Source: an uncultured Bacteroidales bacterium (GTDB lineage: Bacteria; Bacteroidota; Bacteroidia; Bacteroidales; Bacteroidaceae). Taken from it: a DNA stretch of 64,000 bases. Both the position numbers and the translations under genes were made by a program. The stretch spans positions 18,509 to 82,508 of the forward strand of contig CADCLN010000022.1 in the NCBI GenBank assembly GCA_902802265.1, read 5' to 3'. Numbering within the stretch: the first letter of the stretch is position 1; the number at the start of each line of letters is the position of its first letter. Below, piece by piece: positions 36,187 through 44,738 of the stretch. The notes beneath the pieces were generated by a model. The model saw nothing but the letters and a program-made list of their open reading frames with translations. It did not search any database and was not told the origin of the DNA.

Positions 36187-37433
36187 TCATTCACAATTTT
36201 AAAGTTATCCACCAGCAATGTGCTGCCCAGCGCACCGGAATAGGTTGCACCGTCCTTGCTGGACGAGCAGACCACAGCGAAATTGTAGCCATGGCGCTCC
36301 AGCACCGCAGGGTCAATCTCTTCGGTCCAAACAAAGGGCAGGTCGAACTTCACCCAGCCGTTCAGACCGACTTGCCAATTCTTCACTTCAGCCTTTCCCA
36401 CAGCCAGCGGACTGTCTTCCACGTCGTCGCCATGCAACACAACCGACCGTCCCTGTGCATCGTGGTTTTTATACACCACACAGTAGATGGCAGGTTGGTC
36501 CGTGCCTGGGATGTTCTCGCCGTTCTGGTCGGTCATCTGCACACCAGGCTCAAACTGGTAATAGCCTGTAAAGCGCACAGGTTTGCGTCCCAAAATGCTG
36601 TTGTCGCCAAAGCGAGTAGCCTGCAGCGTATTGGTCAGGGCCACGCTGAAGTCAAACGTGCCGATAAACAGATTGCCTGCTGCCAGCGGCATCTTGAACA
36701 GTTCGCCAAACTCGCCTGTGCTGCAAGTGGTCAGCCGCACGTATGCGCCGCCATCCACACCGCCTTTGGCTACAGGCACAGTGGGGTACTCTTCGGGTGT
36801 GGCACTGCCGCGAGCCGTACTGAAGCCCTTGTTGGCTGTGGCCCAGTTCGGCACGGTGCGCATTTCACCGTTCCACGGGTCGCTCCATTCGTAGAATTTC
36901 CGAGCTTGCGCTTCTAAATAATAGTGCTCAAAGTCGTAGCTGATGACGTCGCTCATGTCCACCAGATTCTCGCTGAACTTCACCTGATAGGGTCGCACAT
37001 GTCTGCCCGCCTTGGCATACTGAGCCAGCTGCTGCATATAAGCCACGGTCGCCTCGGGCGTAGTGGGGTATTGCACCAGTTCCTGCTCATCCTCGGCAAT
37101 GACAAAATACAGTTGCGCCTGTTCGTTGGAGAAGTCGCGCAGCGTTCCCTGTGGAGGAAACAGCGTGGCACCCTTCGAGATGGTGAAAGTGGGTGTGAGC
37201 CGCGACAAGTCTGCCGTGGGTCTTACGCCCTGAAACACAATGATGCTCTGTCCGAAGTCGTCCAACAGCGGAGCCGCCGTGTCGTTCAGCAGAAAGAAAT
37301 AGTCTTCGGGGTGGGGCAGGTGTACCACAGCCCTTCTGATGTCACACTCCTGGTTCGGAGCCTGATCTTTTATACAAGAAGCAATGCCTAGTCCGCAGAA
37401 AGCCAGACTGAGCACCAGTCGAAAAGTTTTCAA
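36183..37433 (-). CDS. PCMD-like surface lipoprotein
   Basis: The 416-residue protein has a lipoprotein signal (MKTFRLVLSLAFCGLGIASC, Cys20), a beta-sandwich-like N-terminal part (about residues 30-120) and a large C-terminal domain (about 165-416) that resembles PCMD. Signs are ARKFYEWSDPWNGEMRTVPNW, an exact repeat of the NPW-type aromatic patches, and LVDNFKIVNE at the end. It is the first gene of the minus-strand group and has a good promoter at 37481-37512. It is probably exposed on the outer membrane. A carbohydrate-related role is inferred from the family only. Confidence 0.72.
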   Translation of the reverse strand: MKTFRLVLSLAFCGLGIASCIKDQAPNQECDIRRAVVHLPHPEDYFFLLNDTAAPLLDDFGQSIIVFQGVRPTADLSRLTPTFTISKGATLFPPQGTLRDFSNEQAQLYFVIAEDEQELVQYPTTPEATVAYMQQLAQYAKAGRHVRPYQVKFSENLVDMSDVISYDFEHYYLEAQARKFYEWSDPWNGEMRTVPNWATANKGFSTARGSATPEEYPTVPVAKGGVDGGAYVRLTTCSTGEFGELFKMPLAAGNLFIGTFDFSVALTNTLQATRFGDNSILGRKPVRFTGYYQFEPGVQMTDQNGENIPGTDQPAIYCVVYKNHDAQGRSVVLHGDDVEDSPLAVGKAEVKNWQVGLNGWVKFDLPFVWTEEIDPAVLERHGYNFAVVCSSSKDGATYSGALGSTLLVDNFKIVNE

Positions 37434-37480
37434 ACGAATGTCTTGTTGAATCTATAAAGTTATGTTACTAAAACAGGATG

Positions 37481-37512
37481 CAAAGTTAAAAAGTTTGTCA
37501 GACATACGCAAA
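37481..37512 (-). promoter_or_regulatory. Promoter for the PCMD lipoprotein operon
   Basis: On the minus strand TTTG (37509-37512), a 20-bp spacer and TAACTTTG (37481-37488) match the Bacteroidetes consensus fully. The leader is about 45 nt. Confidence 0.7.
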
Positions 37513-37594
37513 CAATCCCGCTAAAAACTGCAAATTTTTTACAAATTCTATAGAAAAGATTTACCATTTCAGCGGAAAACGATGCTCATAGAAT

Positions 37595-37703
37595 TGGTAA
37601 GGTTTTACCATCGAAGTGGTAATGTTTTACCGTAGAAGTGGTAAAGTTTTACCAATGCAGTGGTAAAGTTTTACCACAACGATGGTAATTTTTTGGTAAA
37701 ATT
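37595..37703. repeat. 22-bp tandem repeats with TGGTAAA-N2-TTTACCA palindromes
   Basis: Four consecutive 22-bp units (37595, 37617, 37639, 37661) each hold TGGTAANGTTTTACCR, then a 6-bp spacer; units 3 and 4 are identical perfect palindromes. A decayed fifth copy runs from 37683 to the -33 element at 37703. The array lies between divergent promoters of the PCMD operon and the ECF sigma operon. The spacing equals two DNA turns, so each palindrome faces the same side. Confidence 0.88.
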
Positions 37704-37733
37704 TTGGCGTTTCTGTAATGATTCGTAATTTTG
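37703..37733 (+). promoter_or_regulatory. Promoter for the ECF sigma operon
   Basis: TTTG at 37703-37706, a 19-bp spacer and TAATTTTG at 37726-37733 match the Bacteroidetes consensus. The -33 touches the last repeat of the palindromic array. The leader is about 25 nt. Confidence 0.7.
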
Positions 37734-37764
37734 TGGCAATATATGAATAGAAACCCAGCGAGAA

Positions 37765-38355
37765 ATGGACGAAAGAACAAAGAACGATGTGCTATGCACC
37801 CTGGACGACGCGCGTCTGATTCAGCGCATACTGAAGGGGCAGACCGGTGCCTTCCGATACATTGTGCGGCGACACAGGGCTGCGATGGTCAGATTTGTGG
37901 GGCGAATGCTTCCCGACGGTGCAGACGTGGAGGACGTGGTGCAGGATGTGTTTGTGGAGGCATACCAAAGTCTGGCGAACTACTGTGCGGAGCGGGCTGC
38001 CTTCCCGACGTGGCTGAGCCGTGTGGCATACTACACCGTGCTGCACCACTTGCGGCGAAAGTCCGTGCCGATGACCTCGCTCGACGGTGACGAAAGCCTG
38101 CTCGACACGGTGAGCGACGAGGCGGCAGACAGCCTGTGGCAAACGGCTGGCGAGGCCGAAGTGGATGCGCTCGACCAGGTCCTTTCGATGCTCCGGCCCG
38201 AAGACCGTATGCTGGTACAGCTGTTTTACTACGACGGGAAGCCGCTCACAGAAATTGCCTATGTCCTGGACAGCAAGGCTGGCACGCTGGCCACGAGGCT
38301 TTGCCGCATCAGAAAGAAACTCTATGTCATATTGAAAACAATGGAAAGGAACTGA
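37765..38355 (+). CDS. ECF-type RNA polymerase sigma factor
   Basis: The 196-residue protein has region 2 (residues about 25-95: AFRYIVRRHRAAMVRFVGRM, then DVEDVVQDVFVEAYQSLANY) and region 4 (about 135-190: LRPEDRMLVQLFYYDGKPLT and a helix-turn-helix GTLATRLCRIRKKL). No region 3 is present, as in extracytoplasmic sigma factors. It is followed after 2 bp by an anti-sigma-like gene and then by a receptor with an STN domain, the FecI-FecR-FecA order. It is likely released when the receptor binds its ligand. Its own promoter looks like a housekeeping-type one. Confidence 0.93.
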   Translation: MDERTKNDVLCTLDDARLIQRILKGQTGAFRYIVRRHRAAMVRFVGRMLPDGADVEDVVQDVFVEAYQSLANYCAERAAFPTWLSRVAYYTVLHHLRRKSVPMTSLDGDESLLDTVSDEAADSLWQTAGEAEVDALDQVLSMLRPEDRMLVQLFYYDGKPLTEIAYVLDSKAGTLATRLCRIRKKLYVILKTMERN

Positions 38356-38357
38356 TT

Positions 38358-38972
38358 ATGAAACCACAGATGGATTTAGAAGAACAACGGACGGGACAGG
38401 TCCAAAGGATGGAAACGACGGAAATGCTCGCTGCCGGCAGGGGCATTCGGGAGGCATTGCGCCGGCAAACGGAACGTGCCGAAAGGACAGAACTGTCGGA
38501 CGATTTTGAAGACCAAGTGATGAACCGTATAGAAGCCCTCGGTCCCACAAAAAGGGTGGGATGGCAGCTGCGCCGCATGGCTGCTATCTGGCTGGCGCTG
38601 TGCTTGATGGGTGGACTGAGCTACGCTGCCTATCATGCTGTGAAAGGGCATTGGTTCGGCAGGGAACAGGTTGCCCGTCCCGACGGGGCGGCACAGGTCG
38701 TGCCCATGCCGAAAGCGGCCGCAGGGCAGGTTGTACGCTTTGCCAACCAGCCCTTGGACAGCATCCTGCTGGAGGTGGGCACTCACTATCGGCGAACTGT
38801 CGTTTTCAGGGACGAAACATCACGCGCACAGCGACTGCTCATCAGTTGGAATGTGGCAGCACCTTTGTCCGACTTCCTGGAGATACTGAACGAACTGGAC
38901 GGACTGCGCATTACGGATGTGCGCGACACGCTTTTTGTGGAATCGGCTGCTGAGGAGGACGAGGAGGAATGA
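38358..38972 (+). CDS. Short FecR-like anti-sigma protein (single TM helix + DUF4974-like domain)
   Basis: The true start is ATG 38358, 2 bp after the sigma stop; the frame runs further upstream only as a shadow. The 204-residue protein has a charged cytoplasmic part (1-72, enough for sigma binding), one membrane helix (about 74-93, MAAIWLALCLMGGLSYAAYH), a 30-residue linker and a periplasmic DUF4974-like domain (about 125-196, VRFANQPLDSILLEVG ... LRITDVRDTLFVE). The FecR domain that normally lies between helix and DUF4974 is missing. The end is acidic (EEDEEE). The stop overlaps the receptor start by 4 bp. Confidence 0.82.
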   Translation: MKPQMDLEEQRTGQVQRMETTEMLAAGRGIREALRRQTERAERTELSDDFEDQVMNRIEALGPTKRVGWQLRRMAAIWLALCLMGGLSYAAYHAVKGHWFGREQVARPDGAAQVVPMPKAAAGQVVRFANQPLDSILLEVGTHYRRTVVFRDETSRAQRLLISWNVAAPLSDFLEILNELDGLRITDVRDTLFVESAAEEDEEE

Positions 38973-41900
38973 ATAAGGATTTTTGTAGTCACGTGATGAT
39001 GTCCTTGCGGTTCCGCGCCTTTCTTCTTGCCTTGGCCATGGCTTTCGCGGCGTCGGCACAGACACTCAGTTTCGATTTCCACAGGGTGCCGCTCTCCGAA
39101 GCCCTCTCTACGATTGACCGTGCAGCCGACGACTACACGCTGACCTGTGTGCTGAGCGACCTGGAGCACCTGCGTGTGTCGGCTCGCATCAAGAACCTCT
39201 CCGCACCCGAGGCTGTGGAGCGACTCTGCAAGGGACAGCCTGTCAAGGTGAAGACGAAGGGCAACCAAATCATTGTGCAATACAGGAAGAACAAGGACCG
39301 CACCATTGCCCTGTGGGGACATGTGCGCAACGACTTCACCAAGCGCGGCATTCTGGGTGCCAAGATTACACTGATGACCGACGAGGGCTTCATCCTCGAC
39401 ACTATGCGCACGTGGACTCCGAACAACGACTTTGCAGACGCAGTCTATCGCTTCGATGTGCCCGTGCAGCCTGCGCACTATGTCATCCTGGCGGAACACC
39501 CCGAATATGAGAGCGCCATTGTGGAGTACGACCTGCGCTATGTGGCTCGCAACACGTTTTTCGACGTGCCCCACCACTTCATGCACAAGCGCAAAAAGAC
39601 CGAACTCACAGGCGGCACGCTGCAAGAGGTCGTTGTGAAGGCAACGAAGGTGAAGATGGTCTATCGGGGCGATACAATCATCTACAATGCCGATGCCTTC
39701 AATGTGCCCGAGGGAAGTATGCTCGACGCCCTCATCCGTCAGATGCCAGGCACGGAACTCAAGGCGAATGGCGAGATTTATGTGGAGGGGCGCAAGATTG
39801 ACTTCCTGACGCTGAACGGCGAGGACTTCTTCAAGGGGAAGAACAAGGTGATGCTTGAGAACCTGCCGTATTATGTGGTGCAAAACATCAAGGTCTATGA
39901 GAAACCGACCGAAAAGAGCGAATGGCTGGGGGTGGCCGATGCCCCGCGCGACTACGTCATGGATGTCATCCTGAAACGGGAGTACAGCCGTGGCTACATG
40001 GTGAATGCTGACGTGGCTGCGGGTACACACCACCGCTACATGGCAAGGGCTATGGGCGCCCGCTTTACGGACCATTCGCGCATGATGGGTTTTGTCAACA
40101 TGAACAATACCAACGAAACGCGGGTGCCTGGACTGGAGGGTGACTGGGACCCCACCAAAGACCTCAACGGCGGCGACATGGATCGCAAACACATGGGCTT
40201 TGGTCTTGAAATCAGCGACAAGGAGAAGCGGTGGCGCGAGGCAGGCAGTGTGGAAGTGGCGTGGACGGACCAAAAGACGGACTACAGAAAAGCGGAAAGA
40301 CTCTTCCTGCCCACAGGCGACAATTTCACACGTCAGCAAACGCTGAACCGGCATGATCGCTTCGACCTGGATGTGCAGAATATGTTTACGCTGAAAAAGC
40401 CTTTCTGGTTCTATAATCGTGTGGATTTGCACTACAACCACAATTCCGTCGGTGCGCTGAATCGCAATGCCCGTTTCCTGATAGACCCTTCGCCCTGGGG
40501 CAATACTGTGCAGGTGCTCGACTCGGTGCAGTCTGCTTGGGCAGCCGGACAGTTGCCCGCCGCCGTGGTGAATGTGTCGAACATCGAGGCGCCTTTGGAT
40601 TACCGCTACTTCACGTTGAGTTACAATTTCAACCTGAGCCAAATATTGCCCTGGGGCGACGACTGTGAACTGGAAGGCAACGTGAGCTATAACCATGCCA
40701 AGACTGAAGAAGTGAACCGTCAGCGCATCAGCGGCAACATCGACTCGCAGCAGCATGCCCACCTTTGGCAAAAGGAGAATGACCTGAATGGATGGGTCCG
40801 CGCCAAATATACGTTCCATACGCTGGGCGGTTGGCACTATCGCGCTTTCATTGCCTATGAACAGCGCCGCTGGCAGGACGACTATGACCGCTTCCGCATG
40901 GATCAGTTGCCTGGCTGGTTCGATGTGGAGCAAGCCCTGGAGGCCTTGCCTTCTACGCGCGAAGCAATGTTGGCTGCCCTCGACCGCGCCAATACTTACG
41001 ACCAGCATACCACCAAACGGAAGTGGACGCCAGGGGCTTATGTCTATTATGACAAACAGGGGAATGGGCGCAGCACTTGGTTCTCGCTGGAATTGCCTTG
41101 GCACGTGGAACGACTGCATACGGATTACCATTCGGCTCAGCTTGATACGACGGCTTTGCACCGCTTCTCTATGCTCACGCCACAACTGGAACTGAATGTG
41201 CGTTGGCATAACTTTGACCGTCGCTTCAGTGCAGGCTACAAGACTTCTTATAACCTTCCCAACGGCCTGACGTGGATGGTCCATTCTCGTCAGAACACAG
41301 ACCCGCTGGAGGTTCGCTTGGGCAATCCGGACCTGAAAGCCGCTTACACGCATAAGGTCTATGTGAACTATTCGTCGCGTGTGCGGCCCATCAATCAGGT
41401 CACAACCCTGTCGGGCGGTTTCGATATTGTGCAAAATGCCATCAGCACTGGGCGCACCTACGACCCGCAGACGGGCATCACCACCTATCGACCCGAGAAC
41501 GTGCACGGCAACTGGTCGGCTTGGGGACAGGTGCAATGGGGACGCAGCCTCGACCGTCAGCACCGTTTCTATCTGGAAGTCTTTCCCATCGTTTCTTACA
41601 ACCACAGTGTGGATGTGTCGGCAGTGAGGGATGGCTTGGCTCTTAGTGTTGTGCAGCCCTCCCGTCTCAGCACGGTCAGCACCTGGCGACTGGAGAATTC
41701 GCTGAAGCTCCGCTATCAGCTGGACCAGCTCACCCTCGGTGTTAACGGTGACATTGAGTGGTCAAACTCGCACAGTCAACGTGTTGATTTCCATACGCTC
41801 AACACCGTGCAGTTCAATTATGGCCTCACAGCCCAGTACACCTTCCCATGGCGACTGCAATTTGCCACAGACATCAAGATGTTCTCACGTCGTGGCTACG

Positions 41901-42133
41901 ACGAACAGAGCATGAACGCCGACGACCTTGTGTGGAACCTCAGCCTGTCCTATCCCCTTTGGAAGAACCGCTTCACAGTACGCCTCGAAGCCTTTGACAT
42001 CCTCCAAAACCTCTCCAATATTTATTATAATGTGAATGCCCAAGGACAAACCGAAGTCTGGCGCAACTCCATTCCCGCCTACTTAATGCTCCACCTAGGC
42101 TGGAAGTGGCAAAAGATGCCGAGGGGCAAATGA
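38969..42133 (+). CDS. STN-domain outer-membrane receptor (TonB-dependent-receptor-like)
   Basis: The 1054-residue protein has a signal peptide (best from Met10 or Met11, MMSLRFRAFLLALAMAFAAS), an STN signalling domain (about 34-105, FDFHRVPLSEALSTIDRAAD), a carboxypeptidase-regulatory-like or Ig-like domain (about 110-200) and the plug-like GDTIIYNADAFNVPEGSMLD segment (about 235-340), then a barrel. STN domains of receptors pass the ligand signal to a FecR-type protein, which fits the two genes upstream. Its paralogues at 30243 and 55373 lack STN. The opposite strand carries a 939-codon open frame, a shadow of codon bias. The ligand is unknown. Confidence 0.88.
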   Translation: MNKDFCSHVMMSLRFRAFLLALAMAFAASAQTLSFDFHRVPLSEALSTIDRAADDYTLTCVLSDLEHLRVSARIKNLSAPEAVERLCKGQPVKVKTKGNQIIVQYRKNKDRTIALWGHVRNDFTKRGILGAKITLMTDEGFILDTMRTWTPNNDFADAVYRFDVPVQPAHYVILAEHPEYESAIVEYDLRYVARNTFFDVPHHFMHKRKKTELTGGTLQEVVVKATKVKMVYRGDTIIYNADAFNVPEGSMLDALIRQMPGTELKANGEIYVEGRKIDFLTLNGEDFFKGKNKVMLENLPYYVVQNIKVYEKPTEKSEWLGVADAPRDYVMDVILKREYSRGYMVNADVAAGTHHRYMARAMGARFTDHSRMMGFVNMNNTNETRVPGLEGDWDPTKDLNGGDMDRKHMGFGLEISDKEKRWREAGSVEVAWTDQKTDYRKAERLFLPTGDNFTRQQTLNRHDRFDLDVQNMFTLKKPFWFYNRVDLHYNHNSVGALNRNARFLIDPSPWGNTVQVLDSVQSAWAAGQLPAAVVNVSNIEAPLDYRYFTLSYNFNLSQILPWGDDCELEGNVSYNHAKTEEVNRQRISGNIDSQQHAHLWQKENDLNGWVRAKYTFHTLGGWHYRAFIAYEQRRWQDDYDRFRMDQLPGWFDVEQALEALPSTREAMLAALDRANTYDQHTTKRKWTPGAYVYYDKQGNGRSTWFSLELPWHVERLHTDYHSAQLDTTALHRFSMLTPQLELNVRWHNFDRRFSAGYKTSYNLPNGLTWMVHSRQNTDPLEVRLGNPDLKAAYTHKVYVNYSSRVRPINQVTTLSGGFDIVQNAISTGRTYDPQTGITTYRPENVHGNWSAWGQVQWGRSLDRQHRFYLEVFPIVSYNHSVDVSAVRDGLALSVVQPSRLSTVSTWRLENSLKLRYQLDQLTLGVNGDIEWSNSHSQRVDFHTLNTVQFNYGLTAQYTFPWRLQFATDIKMFSRRGYDEQSMNADDLVWNLSLSYPLWKNRFTVRLEAFDILQNLSNIYYNVNAQGQTEVWRNSIPAYLMLHLGWKWQKMPRGK

Positions 42134-42195
42134 ATTATTTCCTCGCTCCGTCTGTGAAGATGGTGGGGTATTCTTTATTTTTTTCTGCCGTCTCT

Positions 42196-42226
42196 TTTGT
42201 CTATTCCAATACTTTTCGTAATTTTG
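42196..42226 (+). promoter_or_regulatory. Promoter for the cupin gene
   Basis: TTTG at 42196-42199, a 19-bp spacer and TAATTTTG at 42219-42226, followed by CAGC, match the consensus. The leader is about 20 nt. Confidence 0.7.
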
Positions 42227-42254
42227 CAGCCCAAATGAACAATATAAAGAACCA

Positions 42255-42659
42255 ATGAAAATAATCAACAAAGATTTGTTAGACAAAGTGACGGGGGAGG
42301 CGAAAGCGTCGCCTCGGTTGCGGATGAACTATAATTTCCACCAGAGTCTGGAGGATAAGTGTCATCGGTTTTTGAATGCGCTGGAAGTGGGTACAGTGGT
42401 GCCGATTCACCACCATGTGACGAAGGACGAGACCTTCATTCTGCTGAGAGGAAGGGTGCGTGTTTCTACATACAATGATGACGGTACGGTGCGCGAAAGT
42501 GTTGTCCTCTGTCAGGAGGAAGGACGCTACGGCGTGGACATTCCTAAGAATACTTGGCATAATGTGGAATGTCTGGAGGCTGACTCCGTTATCTTTGAGG
42601 TGAAGGAAGGTCCCTTTGTAGAGCACGAAGTGGATGGTATTTTGACGAAAGCAAAATAG
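42255..42659 (+). CDS. WbuC-family cupin metalloprotein
   Basis: The 134-residue protein has a cupin barrel with the metal-binding pattern PIHHHVTKDETFILLRGRVR (His-His-His and Glu, about residues 51-70) and a second motif NTWHNVECLEADSVIFEVKE. The order SPRLRMNYNFHQSLEDKCHRFLNALE at the N-terminus is typical of the WbuC group, often found in O-antigen or capsule clusters. No such cluster is seen here, so the cellular role is not clear. It is a single gene convergent with the GH97 gene, 24 bp apart. Confidence 0.87.
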   Translation: MKIINKDLLDKVTGEAKASPRLRMNYNFHQSLEDKCHRFLNALEVGTVVPIHHHVTKDETFILLRGRVRVSTYNDDGTVRESVVLCQEEGRYGVDIPKNTWHNVECLEADSVIFEVKEGPFVEHEVDGILTKAK

Positions 42660-42683
42660 GCATCCACTTCGATAACTGTTTTT

Positions 42684-44717
42684 TTATTTCCTAATCATTT
42701 TCATTACATAGCCGCCGCCGCTGCTAAGTTGTATGCTTAGGGGTTGGCTGGGGGCTGTGAGTGTGGTGGTGTGTCGCTGGTAGTCGGTGGCATCGTGCTG
42801 GGCATTGACCCCATCGGCGAATGTGGTGACTTCGTAGGTGCCTTGGGACAGGAAGTCTAAAGGCAGGGTGACGGTGCGCGGCGTCCAGTTGGTCTGTGCC
42901 CCGATGTACCAGTCTTGTCCCTTGCGGCGGGCAATGACGATGTATTCGCCCAGTTTGCCGCTGACGCAGCGCATTTCATCATATACGGTGGGCAGGGAGG
43001 CTATGAAGTCTGTACATTCCTGTTCCTTCATGTAGGCGGTGGGGTTGTCTGCCAGCATGGTGAGCGGACTTTCATGGATGATGTAGCATGCGAGCTGATG
43101 ACAGCGTGTGCCCATGGTCATGGGGTTGTTGTTGACGGGCTGGAAGTCGGCTTTGGTGGCGTTCCGCATTCCGCCAGGTGTGAAGTCAACGGACCCAACC
43201 ATGCCACGGATGTAGGGGAAGGTTACGTCGTACAGCGGCATGTCTTTGCTGGGCTGGCCTGTCTGCTTGTCGCGTTCTGTCCACTTCACTTCCTCCATGC
43301 CGAAGACGGCTTCGAAGTTGAGAACGTTGGGCCAGGTGCGCGTGATGCCTTGTGGAGCAAAGATGCCGTGGTAGTCGAGCACCAGTTGGCTTTGGGCGCA
43401 ACGGCGGGCGATGCGGTATATCATGTCAACACCTTCCTGGTCGTAACGGTCAAGGAAATCGACCTTGAAGCCCTTGATGCCCATGGCGGCGTACTTTTCG
43501 CAGGCTTCGTCGAGCTGTGCGTCAAGGACGTTGAATACGGTCCAGAGAATGATGCCCACGTTTTTCTGTCTGCCGTATTGCACCAATTCGGGAAGGTTGA
43601 TGTCTGGAATTACAGTGAGCATGTCGCCGCTTTTCGGTGTGTACCAGCCTTCGTCGAGGATGATGTATTCGAGGTGGTTTTTGGCGGCAAAGTCGATGTA
43701 GTATTTGTAGGTGTCCTGATTGATGCCTGCACGGAACGGCACACCTTTGATGTTCCAGTCGTTCCACCAGTCCCATGCCACTTTGCCTGGGCGAATCCAG
43801 CTGATGTCGCCCTTGATGCGTGAGGGGGAACTGAGCTGATAGGCCAGTGTGTTTGTAGGCATTTCGGTGTCGTCGTGTGTAATGGCAAGGATGCGCCAGG
43901 GGAAGGTGCGGGCGGCTGTGCCTTTAGCAATGTAGGCTTCTGTGGCTGTCACGTATTTCTGCTTGCGCCAGGGATAGTAGTCGAAGGTTTTGGGATAGGG
44001 GGCGAAGTCGGCTCGCAGGCCTTCCATGGTTCCGCCCAAACGTTTCACTTTTTTATAACGGTCGCCGCCTGGCAGGAGGAAGATGCCTGGATAGTTTTCC
44101 ACGTCGGTCTCCATAATGGTCACTTTGGCTTTGCCGCAGTCGATGGTGGCGGGCAGAAAGGCTTCCAGATCTTTAGTTTGTGATAGGCGGACAGCATCGT
44201 ATGTGGCTTGGAATGCCATTGCCTTGGGGTTCTTGGTGTTGGTAGAATAAGGCAGATAGGCTATGTGGTCGTCGGCGAAGTTGAATTCTGCTACTTCGCT
44301 GAGCACTTTCCATTCTTTCTTGGTGGAAGTGGTGAAGAAGCGGTAAGCCACGCCGCTGTTGTAGGCACGAAACTCCACATGGATGCCGTTTTTGTTCTTG
44401 ACGATGATTTGGTTGTATTCGTCGTCGAAGGAGGTGAGTTTGTAGTTCACGGCCTCGAAGTGTTCCTTTATTCGCTTGGGTGCGGATGCGGTGTATTGAC
44501 TCTTGCCCATGCCTTCGATGTTAAGGGCTATGGCGTTGTCCAGGGCATAGACGTTGCGGTCTTTGAGTTCACCTTCATACACGGTATAGGTTAGTTCCTT
44601 AGCCTTGGTATTGATAATCACTTTCAGTTTGCCGTCGGGCGAAGTAAATTCGGTTTGCGATCGAGCACAGAGGGCACAGAGAAGACAGAGGGCACAAAGG
44701 AGGTTGCGGATGGTCAT
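42684..44717 (-). CDS. GH97 glycoside hydrolase, retaining type
   Basis: The 677-residue protein has a signal peptide built on the LCALC repeat, an N-terminal beta-sandwich (about 22-290), a TIM barrel (about 295-560) and a C-terminal beta domain. GH97 splits into inverting alpha-glucosidases (SusB type) and retaining alpha-galactosidases. Here the barrel carries KVDF (D420) and NFEAV (E469), which line up in position with the known nucleophile and acid/base of the retaining branch, and the inverting-type NAHE loop is replaced by DYHG. An alpha-galactosidase-like activity is therefore the best guess. It lies 21 bp downstream of the DUF6055 gene and is probably co-transcribed with it. Confidence 0.88.
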   Translation of the reverse strand: MTIRNLLCALCLLCALCARSQTEFTSPDGKLKVIINTKAKELTYTVYEGELKDRNVYALDNAIALNIEGMGKSQYTASAPKRIKEHFEAVNYKLTSFDDEYNQIIVKNKNGIHVEFRAYNSGVAYRFFTTSTKKEWKVLSEVAEFNFADDHIAYLPYSTNTKNPKAMAFQATYDAVRLSQTKDLEAFLPATIDCGKAKVTIMETDVENYPGIFLLPGGDRYKKVKRLGGTMEGLRADFAPYPKTFDYYPWRKQKYVTATEAYIAKGTAARTFPWRILAITHDDTEMPTNTLAYQLSSPSRIKGDISWIRPGKVAWDWWNDWNIKGVPFRAGINQDTYKYYIDFAAKNHLEYIILDEGWYTPKSGDMLTVIPDINLPELVQYGRQKNVGIILWTVFNVLDAQLDEACEKYAAMGIKGFKVDFLDRYDQEGVDMIYRIARRCAQSQLVLDYHGIFAPQGITRTWPNVLNFEAVFGMEEVKWTERDKQTGQPSKDMPLYDVTFPYIRGMVGSVDFTPGGMRNATKADFQPVNNNPMTMGTRCHQLACYIIHESPLTMLADNPTAYMKEQECTDFIASLPTVYDEMRCVSGKLGEYIVIARRKGQDWYIGAQTNWTPRTVTLPLDFLSQGTYEVTTFADGVNAQHDATDYQRHTTTLTAPSQPLSIQLSSGGGYVMKMIRK
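44663..44703. repeat. GGCACAGAGG repeat forming a signal-peptide core (copy 2)
   Basis: Tandem CACAGAGGG/CACAGAG words within the GH97 signal peptide; the minus-strand reading is Leu-Leu-Cys-Ala-Leu-Cys. Confidence 0.75.
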
Positions 44718-44738
44718 GTTTGGGTTGTTTTAAGAGGG

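Noticed and set aside
37595-37703. Possible CRISPR array
   Set aside because: Units are only 22 bp with constant 6-bp joints, no variable spacers and no cas genes.
38786-41605. A 939-codon open frame on the minus strand opposite the STN receptor
   Set aside because: The plus frame has signal peptide, STN and receptor motifs and is coupled to the gene before it. The antisense frame gives His/Val-rich sequence without domains, as expected from codon bias.
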